From contig CAZMIL010000007.1 in assembly GCA_964566425.1 (NCBI GenBank), positions 1 through 33,958 on the forward strand: a DNA stretch of 33,958 nt, given 5' to 3'. Below, in pieces: positions 7,662 through 15,970 of the stretch. Under the pieces are notes generated by a model. The model did not search any database, was not told the origin of the DNA, and saw only the letters and a program-made list of their open reading frames with translations. This DNA comes from CAZMIL01 sp964566425 (GTDB taxonomy: Bacteria > Patescibacteriota > Microgenomatia > UBA1406 > GWC2-37-13). Positions within the stretch are counted from its first letter, which is position 1, and each line of letters starts with the position of its first letter. A program made the position numbers and the translations under genes.

Positions 7662-7927
7662 TAATTTGATTTTACTTGTTTTTTCTTAGAAAAGCTACGA
7701 ACTAATTTTGCGGCTTGAGTTTTTAGACGACTTGCCTTATTTTTACGAAAAATCTTCTTCTTGAGAGCCTTATCTATTTGTAGATTGATTTGTTTTAGTG
7801 CCTTAGCACTCTTCTCTTTTTTAAGTTGCTTGAGCGCTTTCTTATAAGCTAAAAGATATCGTGCATTTATTTTAGTTCTGTTTCGATCTTGTTTCAATTT
7901 CTTTCTAGCGGATTTGATAATAGGCAT
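7661..7927 (-). CDS. rpsT: 30S ribosomal protein S20
   Basis: 88 aa, very basic, all helical. The N-terminus MPIIKSARKKLKQDRNRTKINA and the C-terminal IFRKNKASRLKTQAAKLV correspond to the family blocks MPNIKSAKKR...RNK and hkNkAaRrkSrL. S20 binds 16S rRNA in the body of the 30S subunit. It is followed without a gap by pilN, an odd partner for a ribosomal protein. A strong Shine-Dalgarno core AAGGAGGTG lies at about 7945-7954 on the minus strand, 17 nt before the ATG, which is too far for a normal site. No in-frame start lies closer to it, so the ATG at 7927 is kept. Confidence 0.92.
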   Translation of the reverse strand: MPIIKSARKKLKQDRNRTKINARYLLAYKKALKQLKKEKSAKALKQINLQIDKALKKKIFRKNKASRLKTQAAKLVRSFSKKKQVKSN

Positions 7928-7969
7928 AACTATTGATTCTCGTGCACCTCCTTACAAATAGGCTTAAAA

Positions 7970-8443
7970 TTAGAGCGGAAATTCTTTCTCAAAGATACGT
8001 TGTCCGTATGAACCCGTGAATTTCAACGAAAGACTGATATTACTGATTACATCATGATAGACACAAGTACCTGAGGAACATGTTCCTAGGGTAATTGTTT
8101 TTTCATATGATGTCTGTCCGCTCACATCGATCGGCTGAGTAATTACGCCTTGTGGTCCTTGATTGCGAGCTTCATAAGAGAGTTCATATTCCAAGGTTTT
8201 TGTCCCTTTGGGCATATTCTCGACCGATAAACGAACCTCCTTTTTGCCAGGTAAGGCCTCCAGACTTACTTTAACTGATGGATCAACAGTCGGAATAGCC
8301 GTATCATTTTGGATTGAACTGTCAGTTTGAGACTGTGTCTTTGCATTTTGTCTGTTGACAAGATAGATCCCTCCACTGATTAAAACTAAGATGATAACGA
8401 TACTCGCGATAACTATCTTCTTATTGCTTAATATTTTTTGCAT
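7970..8443 (-). CDS. Membrane-anchored extracellular protein of unknown function
   Basis: 157 aa. The N-terminus has a basic start and one membrane segment (about 8-29), followed by a polar Gln/Thr/Ser linker and a beta-rich domain (about 55-157) that looks Ig-like: VKVSLEALPGKKEVRLSVENMPKGTKTLEYELSYEA. Two cysteines in TLGTCSSGTCVYH probably form a disulfide, consistent with an extracellular location. No family is recognised. It lies between glyS and rpsT, both on the same strand, with gaps of 31 and 42 bp. The larger gaps suggest it may have its own promoter. Confidence 0.7.
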   Translation of the reverse strand: MQKILSNKKIVIASIVIILVLISGGIYLVNRQNAKTQSQTDSSIQNDTAIPTVDPSVKVSLEALPGKKEVRLSVENMPKGTKTLEYELSYEARNQGPQGVITQPIDVSGQTSYEKTITLGTCSSGTCVYHDVISNISLSLKFTGSYGQRIFEKEFPL

Positions 8444-8453
8444 GGTGTGTTAA

Positions 8454-8472
8454 CTTATAAAAGATCATTATA
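8454..8472 (-). promoter_or_regulatory. Candidate internal promoter before the anchored protein gene
   Basis: Reading the minus strand, TATAAT (8472-8467) and TATAAG (8459-8454) lie 24 and 11 nt before the ATG at 8443, just past the stop of the glycyl-tRNA synthetase gene. No good -35 is visible for either, so this is only a candidate. Confidence 0.3.
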
Positions 8473-8474
8473 AT

Positions 8475-9758
8475 TTATAATAGGTTTTTCTGCAAATAAG
8501 CGGGGATTTTTTCTATAGGTATTCTTTCCTGTTTGGCACTATCTCGATCTCGAATAGTAACCGAATCTCTATCTAAAGTTTCATAGTCAATTGTAATGCA
8601 AAAGGGAGTTCCTGCTTCATCTTGAGACGCATAGCGTTTTCCAATATTGCCTCGATCGTCCCAAGCGGTTCTAAAACTTTGTTTAAGTAGAGTATAAATT
8701 TGTCGTGCTTTATTAATTAGATCTTCCTTGTTTGCAACCAGCGGGAAAACGGCAACTTTATAGGGAGCTAATTTGGGATGCAATTTGAGAATTATACGGT
8801 CATTTTGTTTGGAATAAGCATCCAAAAGGAAGAAAAGGGTGGAGCGATCGACCCCCCCCGAAGTTTCTATTACCCAAGGAGTGTATTCTTGATTAGAGTC
8901 AGAATCTTTATAGCTCAATTTGTGTCGAGAAAGATCCCAGTCACCTCGGTGATGGATTCCTTCAAATTCCGACCAACCGAAGGGGGCTTCATATTCTATA
9001 TCTTCAGCAAAACGAGCATAGTGAGCTCTCTCGTTCTCGCTATGGGTTCTAAAACGTAACTTTTGTTTGTTCATACCTAAAGAGACATACCATTGAAACC
9101 GTTGGTTCTTCCAATACTCAAACCATTTCCGTCCTTCTTTTTCCTCAGGTTTGATAAAAAACTCCAATTCCATCTGTTCAAATTCCCGACTTCGATAAAT
9201 AAAATTACCAGGCGTGATTTCATTTCTGAAAGCTTTACCTATTTGGGCCATTCCAAAAGGAATTTTGACCCGTGTTGAATCAATAATATTTTGAAAATTA
9301 ACGAACGCCCCTTGGGTGATTTCTCCCCGTAAATATGATCGGAATTTATCGGTTGTTCCGAGAAAAACCTCCATTAGTAGATTGAAGTTTTTAGGCTCAG
9401 TCCAGGTTACCTTGGCTTTGGGGTGTTTATTTCGTTCATGCTCACCCATTTCATCAGTTTTATCGGCGCGAAAGCGTTGATGACAGATTTTGCATTCAAC
9501 GAGAGGGTCGGTGAAAGCTTCGACGTGACCTGAAGCCTTCCATACTTCAGGGCTCATGATGATTGCTGCTTCAATCCCAACCACGTCATCGCGGAGTTGG
9601 ACCATAGCTTTCCACCATTCATTCTTGATGTTTCTTTTAAGTTCAACGCCGAGCGGTCCAAAATCCCAAAATCCGCCGATTCCGCCATAAATCTCCGAAG
9701 AAGGATAAATAAAGCCTCTACGTTTAGCTAGAGCGACAATCTCATCCATAGTAGCCAT
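8475..9758 (-). CDS. glyS: Glycyl-tRNA synthetase (single-chain, alpha2 type)
   Basis: 427 aa class II synthetase that charges tRNA-Gly with glycine. The sequence shows the family start (LAKRRGFIYPSSEIYGGIGGFWDFGPLGVELKRN), a Cys-pair insertion (C89-KI-C92) typical of this type, motif 2 (FRNEITPGNFIYRSREFEQMELEFF), motif 3 (ETSGGVDRSTLFFLLDAY) and a C-terminal anticodon-binding domain (KLAPYKVAVFPLVANKEDL onward). The length is close to the short bacterial forms. The start ATG overlaps the stop of recO by one base (TAATG). A second in-frame ATG three codons later is possible but less likely. Confidence 0.95.
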   Translation of the reverse strand: MATMDEIVALAKRRGFIYPSSEIYGGIGGFWDFGPLGVELKRNIKNEWWKAMVQLRDDVVGIEAAIIMSPEVWKASGHVEAFTDPLVECKICHQRFRADKTDEMGEHERNKHPKAKVTWTEPKNFNLLMEVFLGTTDKFRSYLRGEITQGAFVNFQNIIDSTRVKIPFGMAQIGKAFRNEITPGNFIYRSREFEQMELEFFIKPEEKEGRKWFEYWKNQRFQWYVSLGMNKQKLRFRTHSENERAHYARFAEDIEYEAPFGWSEFEGIHHRGDWDLSRHKLSYKDSDSNQEYTPWVIETSGGVDRSTLFFLLDAYSKQNDRIILKLHPKLAPYKVAVFPLVANKEDLINKARQIYTLLKQSFRTAWDDRGNIGKRYASQDEAGTPFCITIDYETLDRDSVTIRDRDSAKQERIPIEKIPAYLQKNLL

Positions 9759-10282
9759 TATATAATAATCAGTGGAATCTTTTCATTCATTAACTCTTCA
9801 AGCAAGTAATGTAATTCTTCTAAGTCCAAATTCTTATCTAGATAACCTAGTCTTTTTAACAGAATATTGAGATGTTTTTCTAGTAGAGAAAGAGTGGGTG
9901 TTGATTTAGCTAAATCGATGAGAAAGTGTTTAGTGCCTTTGTAAACGTCCAATTCCTGTTGATTTTCTGGGAGTATTCGGTCAAGAACATGGAAATAGAA
10001 GAAAAGAAAACTTAATCTTTTGGGATTATTTTTAATCGTTGAGAATCCAGAAATAAGAGTAGTTTCCTGGAGATAGAGTTTCCTCTGAGAGTCGTAGATC
10101 ACTATTTTAACAATATTTCCTGTTTGTAGGTGGGGGAGCCGTTTACTGGATATTTTTTTTACTCCTTTAACGAGAATTTTTTGCTTTCCGTTTTCTTGAG
10201 TGAAAAGAGTAATAATGAGATCTTGCGTAGGCAGATTCCTTTTATTTAAAACAATTGCTTCACTTTTAGCCGTTCTGGGCAT
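9758..10282 (-). CDS. recO: DNA repair protein RecO, shortened
   Basis: 174 aa; typical RecO is about 240 aa. The N-terminal OB-fold is clear (SEAIVLNKRNLPTQDLIITLFTQENGKQKILVKGVKK, then HLQTGNIVKIVIY). The helical middle region is present (FYFHVLDRILPENQ..., LNILLKRLGYL). The protein then stops at the point where family members usually carry the C-terminal lobe with Cys residues; it has no cysteine at all. RecO anneals ssDNA and loads RecA with RecR. It lies 8 bp after the DUF4012 gene and overlaps glyS by one base. It could be a natural minimal form rather than a damaged one, because no continuation is seen in another frame. Confidence 0.82.
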   Translation of the reverse strand: MPRTAKSEAIVLNKRNLPTQDLIITLFTQENGKQKILVKGVKKISSKRLPHLQTGNIVKIVIYDSQRKLYLQETTLISGFSTIKNNPKRLSFLFFYFHVLDRILPENQQELDVYKGTKHFLIDLAKSTPTLSLLEKHLNILLKRLGYLDKNLDLEELHYLLEELMNEKIPLIII

Positions 10283-10290
10283 AAAAAGAA

Positions 10291-12159
10291 TTATTGGCTC
10301 GCGTCAAAGGTTTTATCAGTATCAAACAAATTATCATAAAGCTTTTTGCCGTCGATCTCGACTTTCAATGTTTGGTTATCAACACCCGGCTGTTTTTGAA
10401 CCATTAATTTATAGGGAGAAGTAGATAAAGAGGTTGGTAAAGTATAGATAATATTGACTTTAGCCAGACCTTGAGGATTAACTCTCAAAAAACCCTCAAA
10501 AACTGTTTTTCCCAGGTCGTTATAAGTTTTAACCGGAGTTTCCGAACCTTCGAATTTAACCAATTTAGACCCCTGGGGGACGTAAACACGCAACCAATTT
10601 CTCAATTGAGCATTGAGACATAACCCTCCCCTTTCTAGATTACAATCGGAGGGTGGATAAGGGTTAGTATAGGTTATTGCGATTTCTCGTTGTGTACCCG
10701 AGGATTTAGTTGTGGTCTTGGAATCAACGACTGTAGAAACAAATAAATTGGATTTAGCCCCGGCAAAATTAACATTATTGATGTGTAGATAATCACCATT
10801 AAAGTTATTTATTCGCCCCGCAAAGTCAATCTTTTCTGCCGATGCTTCAAGCTGAGGATCAGTAAAATACAAAAGGATATGTTTCATTTGCAAATCTTGG
10901 TACATTGTTTGTGTCAGCTTTCCATAGTATTTTGATGGCGAAAAGCCCAGCGCCTTGTTCAATAATGCAAACATTAGATCTCCAAGAATTCCTTTACGAT
11001 TTTCTTTAACATAATTGACAGGTCGATCGACAATATCAAATAAAGTATAAAGAACTTGTGCGCAATCGCAGCGCGGGTCTTTGTTAGCGGAAAACCTTAC
11101 TCCATCGACTTCTGTATCTCCATAAATGGTCAACATGTCAATCAATACTTTTGAATCCAAAGCGAAAATACCATCATAGCTAACTTTTTGTGAACTGTTT
11201 TTGTATAGTGAATTGAATAGTTCAACTGATTTGACAAAATCGGGCGAAAGATTACTGTCGCGAATATAAAATTGATAGACGTTTTTATGATAAGCCAAAA
11301 TTTCTGGTCGGGCAACGGGATGTGAAGAAATAGAATTATCAAGCGTATAGATGTCTTCAGAATTTTGGACACTTAACTTACCATCTTTGACTTTAAAAAC
11401 AGCGTAGGAGGTGAGAAAACCTCCAGTGGCACGAAGTTCCTTATCATTTTGGAAAAGAAGCAGATAAGTTTTTTCTTTATCTTTACCGAAAATAGCAGGA
11501 ATATTTTTAAGCAGAGGTTTGGCATCAACCAATAGGGAAGCCACAGCGTCAAATTGTTGTTTAAAATTGGCGAGATTACTTTTAACAACAGTTTTGCCAA
11601 TTTTTTCAGGATAATGATTGGGATCAATTTTGTCGATCCTTATCTTGGCTTGTTCGATATTGGCCGAGATGACATCGATTTTTGTCAAGACTTTATCAAG
11701 GGTGAGAATAGCCGTTTGTAGTCTGTCTTCAGCCGATTTTTCAGCAAAAGATGACCCCCCTTTCTTAAAACCAATTAAATCGGCATAAGGAGTTATTGCC
11801 GCTATGGCATCATTTGTTGCTTTAAGAATGTAATCTCCGGCTTCAACACCATTTTTATAATCGCCAACATAGGGAATAAAAGCTGCCCAATAGATTCCTT
11901 TAGATGTATTTTCCAATTCTTGATACTTTTTATTCAAATCATCAAGCTGTTTTTTGACAAGATCAATATCATTTTGAGAGAAAGCATATTTTAGAGCTTT
12001 TGCCGAAGCAGAAACTTCTCGTGCTTGAACATTAATCCTGGTGATAGGGCGATAAACAAAAAAATAGCCGAATAGAAAGACAAAAATGATGATACCGGTC
12101 CAAACCCGGTTGCGTTTTTTACTAAAGAATGTATTCCAAGTCCACTTTTTTTTCCTCAT
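10291..12159 (-). CDS. DUF4012 membrane-anchored protein
   Basis: 622 aa from the ATG at 12159. The longer frame starting at 12228 would overlap the sugar transferase gene by 67 bp, whereas this ATG follows its TAG by 2 nt and has AAGGGGG upstream. The protein has one N-terminal membrane segment (about residues 20-37), a helical/coiled-coil region, and the DUF4012 signature NDKELRATGGFLTSYA (motif ELRATGGF at about 241-248), followed by a large extracellular mixed domain ending in a beta-rich part (NIIYTLPTSLSTSPYKLMVQKQPG). The function of DUF4012 is not established. Its genes often sit with polysaccharide genes, as here directly after a polyprenyl-phosphate sugar transferase and manC. A Cys pair (RCDCAQVLY) and another (SDCNLERGGLCLN) suggest disulfides. 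Confidence 0.85.
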   Translation of the reverse strand: MRKKKWTWNTFFSKKRNRVWTGIIIFVFLFGYFFVYRPITRINVQAREVSASAKALKYAFSQNDIDLVKKQLDDLNKKYQELENTSKGIYWAAFIPYVGDYKNGVEAGDYILKATNDAIAAITPYADLIGFKKGGSSFAEKSAEDRLQTAILTLDKVLTKIDVISANIEQAKIRIDKIDPNHYPEKIGKTVVKSNLANFKQQFDAVASLLVDAKPLLKNIPAIFGKDKEKTYLLLFQNDKELRATGGFLTSYAVFKVKDGKLSVQNSEDIYTLDNSISSHPVARPEILAYHKNVYQFYIRDSNLSPDFVKSVELFNSLYKNSSQKVSYDGIFALDSKVLIDMLTIYGDTEVDGVRFSANKDPRCDCAQVLYTLFDIVDRPVNYVKENRKGILGDLMFALLNKALGFSPSKYYGKLTQTMYQDLQMKHILLYFTDPQLEASAEKIDFAGRINNFNGDYLHINNVNFAGAKSNLFVSTVVDSKTTTKSSGTQREIAITYTNPYPPSDCNLERGGLCLNAQLRNWLRVYVPQGSKLVKFEGSETPVKTYNDLGKTVFEGFLRVNPQGLAKVNIIYTLPTSLSTSPYKLMVQKQPGVDNQTLKVEIDGKKLYDNLFDTDKTFDASQ

Positions 12160-12161
12160 AA

Positions 12162-12833
12162 CTAAATTGCCCCCTTGCCAGTAATCATTATTAAGGGGGT
12201 TTTGCCAATTATTTTTAAGTCGTTCCATAAAGATAAGCTATCTACGTATTTTGCGTCCAAGACAATCCGTTTATCAAAATTTATTTCTGATCTGCCCGAA
12301 ACTTGCCATAAACCAGTAATCCCAGGTTTAACTGATAATACTTTTTTAACAAGCGCCTGTGTATGTTTATATTTTGCTTGTTGTTCTTCTAATTCGTCTG
12401 GGTAATAAGCTCGTGGTCCGACAACGCTCATATCGCCTTTAAGAACATTGAGAAATTGTGGGATTTCATCTATCGAATGTTTTCTGATAAATTTCCCAAC
12501 AGCCGTTATCCTCGGATCCCTTTTTAGTTTATAGCTTCCTTTTCGATACTCTTCATAGAGCGCACGAAAACGTGGATCTGTCCTTAATAAAGTGTGCGCA
12601 TTGGTGATCATTGAACGGAATTTATACATTTTGAACCGTTTCATGTTTTGGCCAATGCGCTCCGGCACGTCCGCAAAAATAGATCCTTTAGAATTTAATT
12701 TTATCGCAATTGTGGCAATAAGGCAAATCGGAGAAAAAAGAAGCAAGAGAATAAGAGCTAAAATAATATCTAAACTTCTTTTTATACTCTTTTGATAAAT
12801 GAAACCTACAAATGGATTGAGGGAACTACTCAT
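12162..12833 (-). CDS. Polyprenyl-phosphate sugar-phosphate transferase (bacterial sugar transferase family)
   Basis: 223 aa, a small monotopic enzyme that puts the first sugar phosphate on undecaprenyl phosphate at the inner face of the membrane. Visible features are KRSLDIILALILLLLFSPI (the re-entrant membrane helix), FKMYKFRSM, DPRITAVGKFIRKHSIDEIPQFLNVLKGDMSVVGPRAYYP and KPGITGLWQVSGRS. These are the core blocks of the WcaJ/PglC family. It has the size of the catalytic domain alone, without the extra N-terminal membrane bundle of WcaJ/WbaP. The start overlaps the stop of manC by 4 bp (ATGA). The sugar cannot be told from sequence. Confidence 0.93.
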   Translation of the reverse strand: MSSSLNPFVGFIYQKSIKRSLDIILALILLLLFSPICLIATIAIKLNSKGSIFADVPERIGQNMKRFKMYKFRSMITNAHTLLRTDPRFRALYEEYRKGSYKLKRDPRITAVGKFIRKHSIDEIPQFLNVLKGDMSVVGPRAYYPDELEEQQAKYKHTQALVKKVLSVKPGITGLWQVSGRSEINFDKRIVLDAKYVDSLSLWNDLKIIGKTPLIMITGKGAI

Positions 12834-13918
12834 GTCAATTTTTCGTACGCAGTTCCCTTAAAACTTTCAACGAGAGTTTTAATTTTTGGAACAGAAGTTT
12901 TTTTACAGATAAGGATTACATCGTCCGAATTAACAATTAATAAATCATCGAGATCAATCCCAACAAGCAATTTTTTATTATCATAATTATAGACAAGATT
13001 ATCCGAAGAACTTTCTAAAAGGACATTGCCGTTGACAACATTTGCTTCTTTACTCTCCTCAAGTGCCTCTTTCAATCCTTCCCATGCTCCCACATCACTC
13101 CAGCCAATATCAACAGAAATAACACAAGCATCATCAGGATGAATCTGTTCAAGGATAGCATTATCAAATGAAATTTTTTCGATTTGAGGATAAATATTGT
13201 TTAAGGTTTTATCGTAGTTTTTTGTCCCATAAGCTTTACTGATTTCCTGGAGCTGTTTAAAAAGGTCAGGAGCGAAATGTTCAAAAGATGACCAAAGGAA
13301 TTTAGCTGTAGTTACGAAGTAACCCAGATTCCAAGCATGTTTTCCGTCTTTGACCCAGTGCTCGGCTGTGGATAGATGTGGGCGATAACGAAAACCCTTA
13401 AATTCATAAATAGGCAAGTTGTCAATTTTTTGACATTCCTTGCCGAATTCGATATAACCCAGATTTTGATTGGCAAAACGGGGTTTTTGACCAATGAAGG
13501 TGATGGAATTTGGATTTTTAGCGATGATTTTTTGCGCGGCCATAAGAGCTTCCTGGAATAATTTAGCCTTCTTGACCAAGTGGTCGCTCCCCCAGAGAAG
13601 AGCCAGTGGTTCGTTCGGTTTTTGTTTGACGAGTTGAGCGACAACCAAACCTACAGCTGGCCCGACGTCTCTCATTTCCGGTTCCAGAAGCAGATTTTCC
13701 TTTGATAATTTAGGAAGCTGTTTGCGAACGATTTCTGCATAGTGCTTGCTAGTTGAAATATAAATATCTTTCCAATCAAAAAAAGGGAAAAGCTTACTTA
13801 CAGCAAGTTGTAGCATTGATTCTTCACCAATGATTTTTCCAAATTGCTTAGGGGTTTTTTTTCGCGAAAGGGGCCAAAGTCTGGTCCCGACGCCACCAGC
13901 AAACAAAATTACTTTCAT
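12830..13918 (-). CDS. manC: Mannose-1-phosphate guanylyltransferase
   Basis: 362 aa nucleotidyltransferase that makes GDP-mannose from mannose 1-phosphate and GTP. The motif FAGGVGTRLWPLSRKKTPKQF near the N-terminus is diagnostic, and LLEPEMRDVGPAVGLV, ALLWGSDHLV, GYIEFGKE and DIGWSDVGAWEGL follow in the expected order. It is the single-domain type, without the C-terminal phosphomannose isomerase domain of ManC/AlgA fusions. It is flanked by a GT4 gene (3 bp upstream) and the sugar transferase (4-bp overlap), so GDP-mannose is probably the donor for one or more of the GT4 enzymes in the window. Confidence 0.94.
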   Translation of the reverse strand: MKVILFAGGVGTRLWPLSRKKTPKQFGKIIGEESMLQLAVSKLFPFFDWKDIYISTSKHYAEIVRKQLPKLSKENLLLEPEMRDVGPAVGLVVAQLVKQKPNEPLALLWGSDHLVKKAKLFQEALMAAQKIIAKNPNSITFIGQKPRFANQNLGYIEFGKECQKIDNLPIYEFKGFRYRPHLSTAEHWVKDGKHAWNLGYFVTTAKFLWSSFEHFAPDLFKQLQEISKAYGTKNYDKTLNNIYPQIEKISFDNAILEQIHPDDACVISVDIGWSDVGAWEGLKEALEESKEANVVNGNVLLESSSDNLVYNYDNKKLLVGIDLDDLLIVNSDDVILICKKTSVPKIKTLVESFKGTAYEKLT

Positions 13919-13921
13919 AGA

Positions 13922-15022
13922 TTAAGGCAAATTCTCTGCAAGAACTTGGCTAAATTTAGCCTCAAATATGCTTAAAGCGAATCTCTCACTATTCTTTTTA
14001 CCTTGCTCTCGCGTACTTTTTCTTAAATTGTATTCTATCTGCTTGAATCTTGCAACTGCGTCCAAAAGGGCTTTTTCGCTCTGTTCTGCAAAAAATAAAC
14101 CGGTTTTATTTTTAATCACCGTTTCAGTGGCTCCACCTTTTTGATAGGCAATTACTGGACAACCGAAAAATTGCGCTTCTAAAGAAACATAGCCAAATTC
14201 TTCCTCCTGGGGCATAATTAACGCCTCAGCATTGACATAGAGCCGAGCCAACTCTGCATCAGTAAGATCAGAGATAAAAGCGGTATTTCTGTTAGCTTGC
14301 TGTTTAAGTTTGTCTTGCTCGCTCCCCTTACCGACGACGATTAAGGGTAGATTGAGATGATTAAAAACTCGGACAACCAGATCGATTCTTTTATAGGGTT
14401 CGAGTCGGGAAACCACTAGAAAATATTTTTCCTTTTTGAGCTGTTCCGAAGGCTTTATTTTTTTCCAATATTCAAGATCAAAGGGAGGATACAATATTTC
14501 GCTTTCACGCTGGTAAATTTTTTTAACTCGCGCATGGACAGTCTTGGAAAGAGAAAAGATTTTATCTGGCCGTTGAGCGGCGACAAAATCCCACAGTTGA
14601 TATTTCTCAAGACGACTTTTACCCAACTTTCTAATGGGACTGTTCAAATAAATATCAGTATCAAACCAGAAGTAGCGCGTAGGAGTTAATAAATAGCATA
14701 GATGTAAAGTTCCAGGTTTGGTTATAACTCCTTTAGCAAATGAAGATGAAACAGAGATGACTAGATCGTACTTTGAAAAATTAAAACTTTCAAAAGCATA
14801 CGGGTAAAAGGGTAAAGATAAAATTCGATTTGTTTTGATAAACTTTGGCAAATCTTGAATGAATGAAGATCTAACTTTGAGATACTTTGCCCAGGAAGCG
14901 GCCCGCCGGTCAAAATAAGAGGTATGCCAAACAGCGCGGGGGAACATTTTGTCTAATGTTAATAAGACTCTTTCCACGCCTCCCCACTTGTCTAACCAAT
15001 CGTAAACAATAGCTACTTGCAT
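13922..15022 (-). CDS. GT4-family glycosyltransferase
   Basis: 366 aa with the GT-B fold. The N-terminal VYDWLDKWGGVERVLLTL and the LCYLLTPTRYFWFDTD block resemble mannosyltransferases of the WbaZ kind. The C-terminal half has VVSRLEPYKRIDLVV, and the E-x7-E signature in the region PQEEEFGYVSLEAQFFGCPVIAYQKGGATE. It is predicted to work on the cytoplasmic face, adding a sugar (perhaps mannose, since manC is next) to a lipid-linked glycan. The 18-bp gap to the exonuclease gene upstream and 3-bp gap to manC place it in the same operon. Confidence 0.9.
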   Translation of the reverse strand: MQVAIVYDWLDKWGGVERVLLTLDKMFPRAVWHTSYFDRRAASWAKYLKVRSSFIQDLPKFIKTNRILSLPFYPYAFESFNFSKYDLVISVSSSFAKGVITKPGTLHLCYLLTPTRYFWFDTDIYLNSPIRKLGKSRLEKYQLWDFVAAQRPDKIFSLSKTVHARVKKIYQRESEILYPPFDLEYWKKIKPSEQLKKEKYFLVVSRLEPYKRIDLVVRVFNHLNLPLIVVGKGSEQDKLKQQANRNTAFISDLTDAELARLYVNAEALIMPQEEEFGYVSLEAQFFGCPVIAYQKGGATETVIKNKTGLFFAEQSEKALLDAVARFKQIEYNLRKSTREQGKKNSERFALSIFEAKFSQVLAENLP

Positions 15023-15040
15023 AGATAAATTGTAGCACTC

Positions 15041-15970
15041 TTAAAAAAGGCCGATTTGAGAAGTGTTGTTTCTTTCCTTTTTTACCTTCTTAATTTTTTC
15101 ACTACCTGCGTTTCTTTCTCCGAAGAATCTGTTGGCTAGAGAGTACATTTCCATTTTAAGCAGAGAATTCTTCAGTTCTGGTTTGAAAGCAGTAAAGCGG
15201 GCCGTGGCGGGTTGGAATTTAATCTTGACATTAGTTACAATTTGCGCCAGTTTTTTTGATAAAAGTATATCTTGCCTATATTTTTTGAAGATCGCTTGTT
15301 GTTTCTCCGACAACTCTTTGAGATGTTTAAGCAGATTTTCTACAGAATGAAATTGTTGAATGAGCTGGGAGGCGGTTTTAGGACCGATACCTTTAGCTCC
15401 TGGATAATTGTCCGAAGGATCTCCGGCCAAAGCTTTGTAATCGGGGATTTGTTCAGGTTGAATGCCGAATTTAGCAACAACTTCTTTACGGTCAAAGATC
15501 TTAGCCTTGCTGAAACCAATTTGAGGAGTGAGTGTATAAACATTAGCGTCGATCAACTGCATGAGATCTTTATCACCGGTGAGAATAAGAATCTTATATT
15601 GATCCTTTGGCAGCGATTTTGTAATCGTCCCGATGACGTCATCGGCTTCATACCCGGCTTTTTCTTCATGATAAATGCCGGCTTTAGTCAATAATTCTTT
15701 AATCATTGGGAACTGCTGACTTAAATCGTCTTCCATTTTTGGCCGATGGATTTGATATTTTTTAAATAATTTTTTTCTGAAAGTCGGTTTAGGCGTGTCA
15801 AAACAAACAGTTACATATTGCGGATTAAAATCTTGGATCGTTTTATAAAGCATAGTGAAGAATCCATAAACAGCATTGGTTGGGATGCCTTGTCTGGTTT
15901 TAAAAGGAGGGAGGGCATGATAGGCCCGATGCATGATTGCATTACCGTCTATAAGTAAGACGGTGTTCAT
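15041..15970 (-). CDS. Stand-alone 5'-3' exonuclease / flap nuclease (PolA N-domain-like)
   Basis: 309 aa. It carries the nuclease domain of DNA polymerase I but no polymerase domain. Seen in order: LLIDGNAIMHRAYHALPPF (D8), CFDTPKPTFRKKLFKKYQ, AGYEADDVIGT, ILTGDKDLMQLI, and the helix-hairpin-helix LAGDPSDNYPGAKGIGPKTASQL. It should remove RNA primers and flaps during lagging-strand synthesis. The basic C-terminal tail (KIKKVKKERNN) ends in QIGLF at the last five residues (305-309), which matches the bacterial sliding-clamp binding motif QLxLF. The stop and start relation to ftsH is a 4-bp overlap (15967-15970). Confidence 0.93.
   Translation of the reverse strand: MNTVLLIDGNAIMHRAYHALPPFKTRQGIPTNAVYGFFTMLYKTIQDFNPQYVTVCFDTPKPTFRKKLFKKYQIHRPKMEDDLSQQFPMIKELLTKAGIYHEEKAGYEADDVIGTITKSLPKDQYKILILTGDKDLMQLIDANVYTLTPQIGFSKAKIFDRKEVVAKFGIQPEQIPDYKALAGDPSDNYPGAKGIGPKTASQLIQQFHSVENLLKHLKELSEKQQAIFKKYRQDILLSKKLAQIVTNVKIKFQPATARFTAFKPELKNSLLKMEMYSLANRFFGERNAGSEKIKKVKKERNNTSQIGLF

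Noticed and set aside
7803..7829. Exact CIRCE left half TTAGCACTC inside rpsT
   Set aside because: There is no matching right half at the required distance and it lies inside a coding region, so it is chance.
12160..12228. Longer N-terminus for the DUF4012 protein
   Set aside because: It would overlap the sugar transferase by 67 bp; the ATG at 12159 has AAGGGGG upstream and precedes the basic segment and membrane helix expected at the N-terminus.
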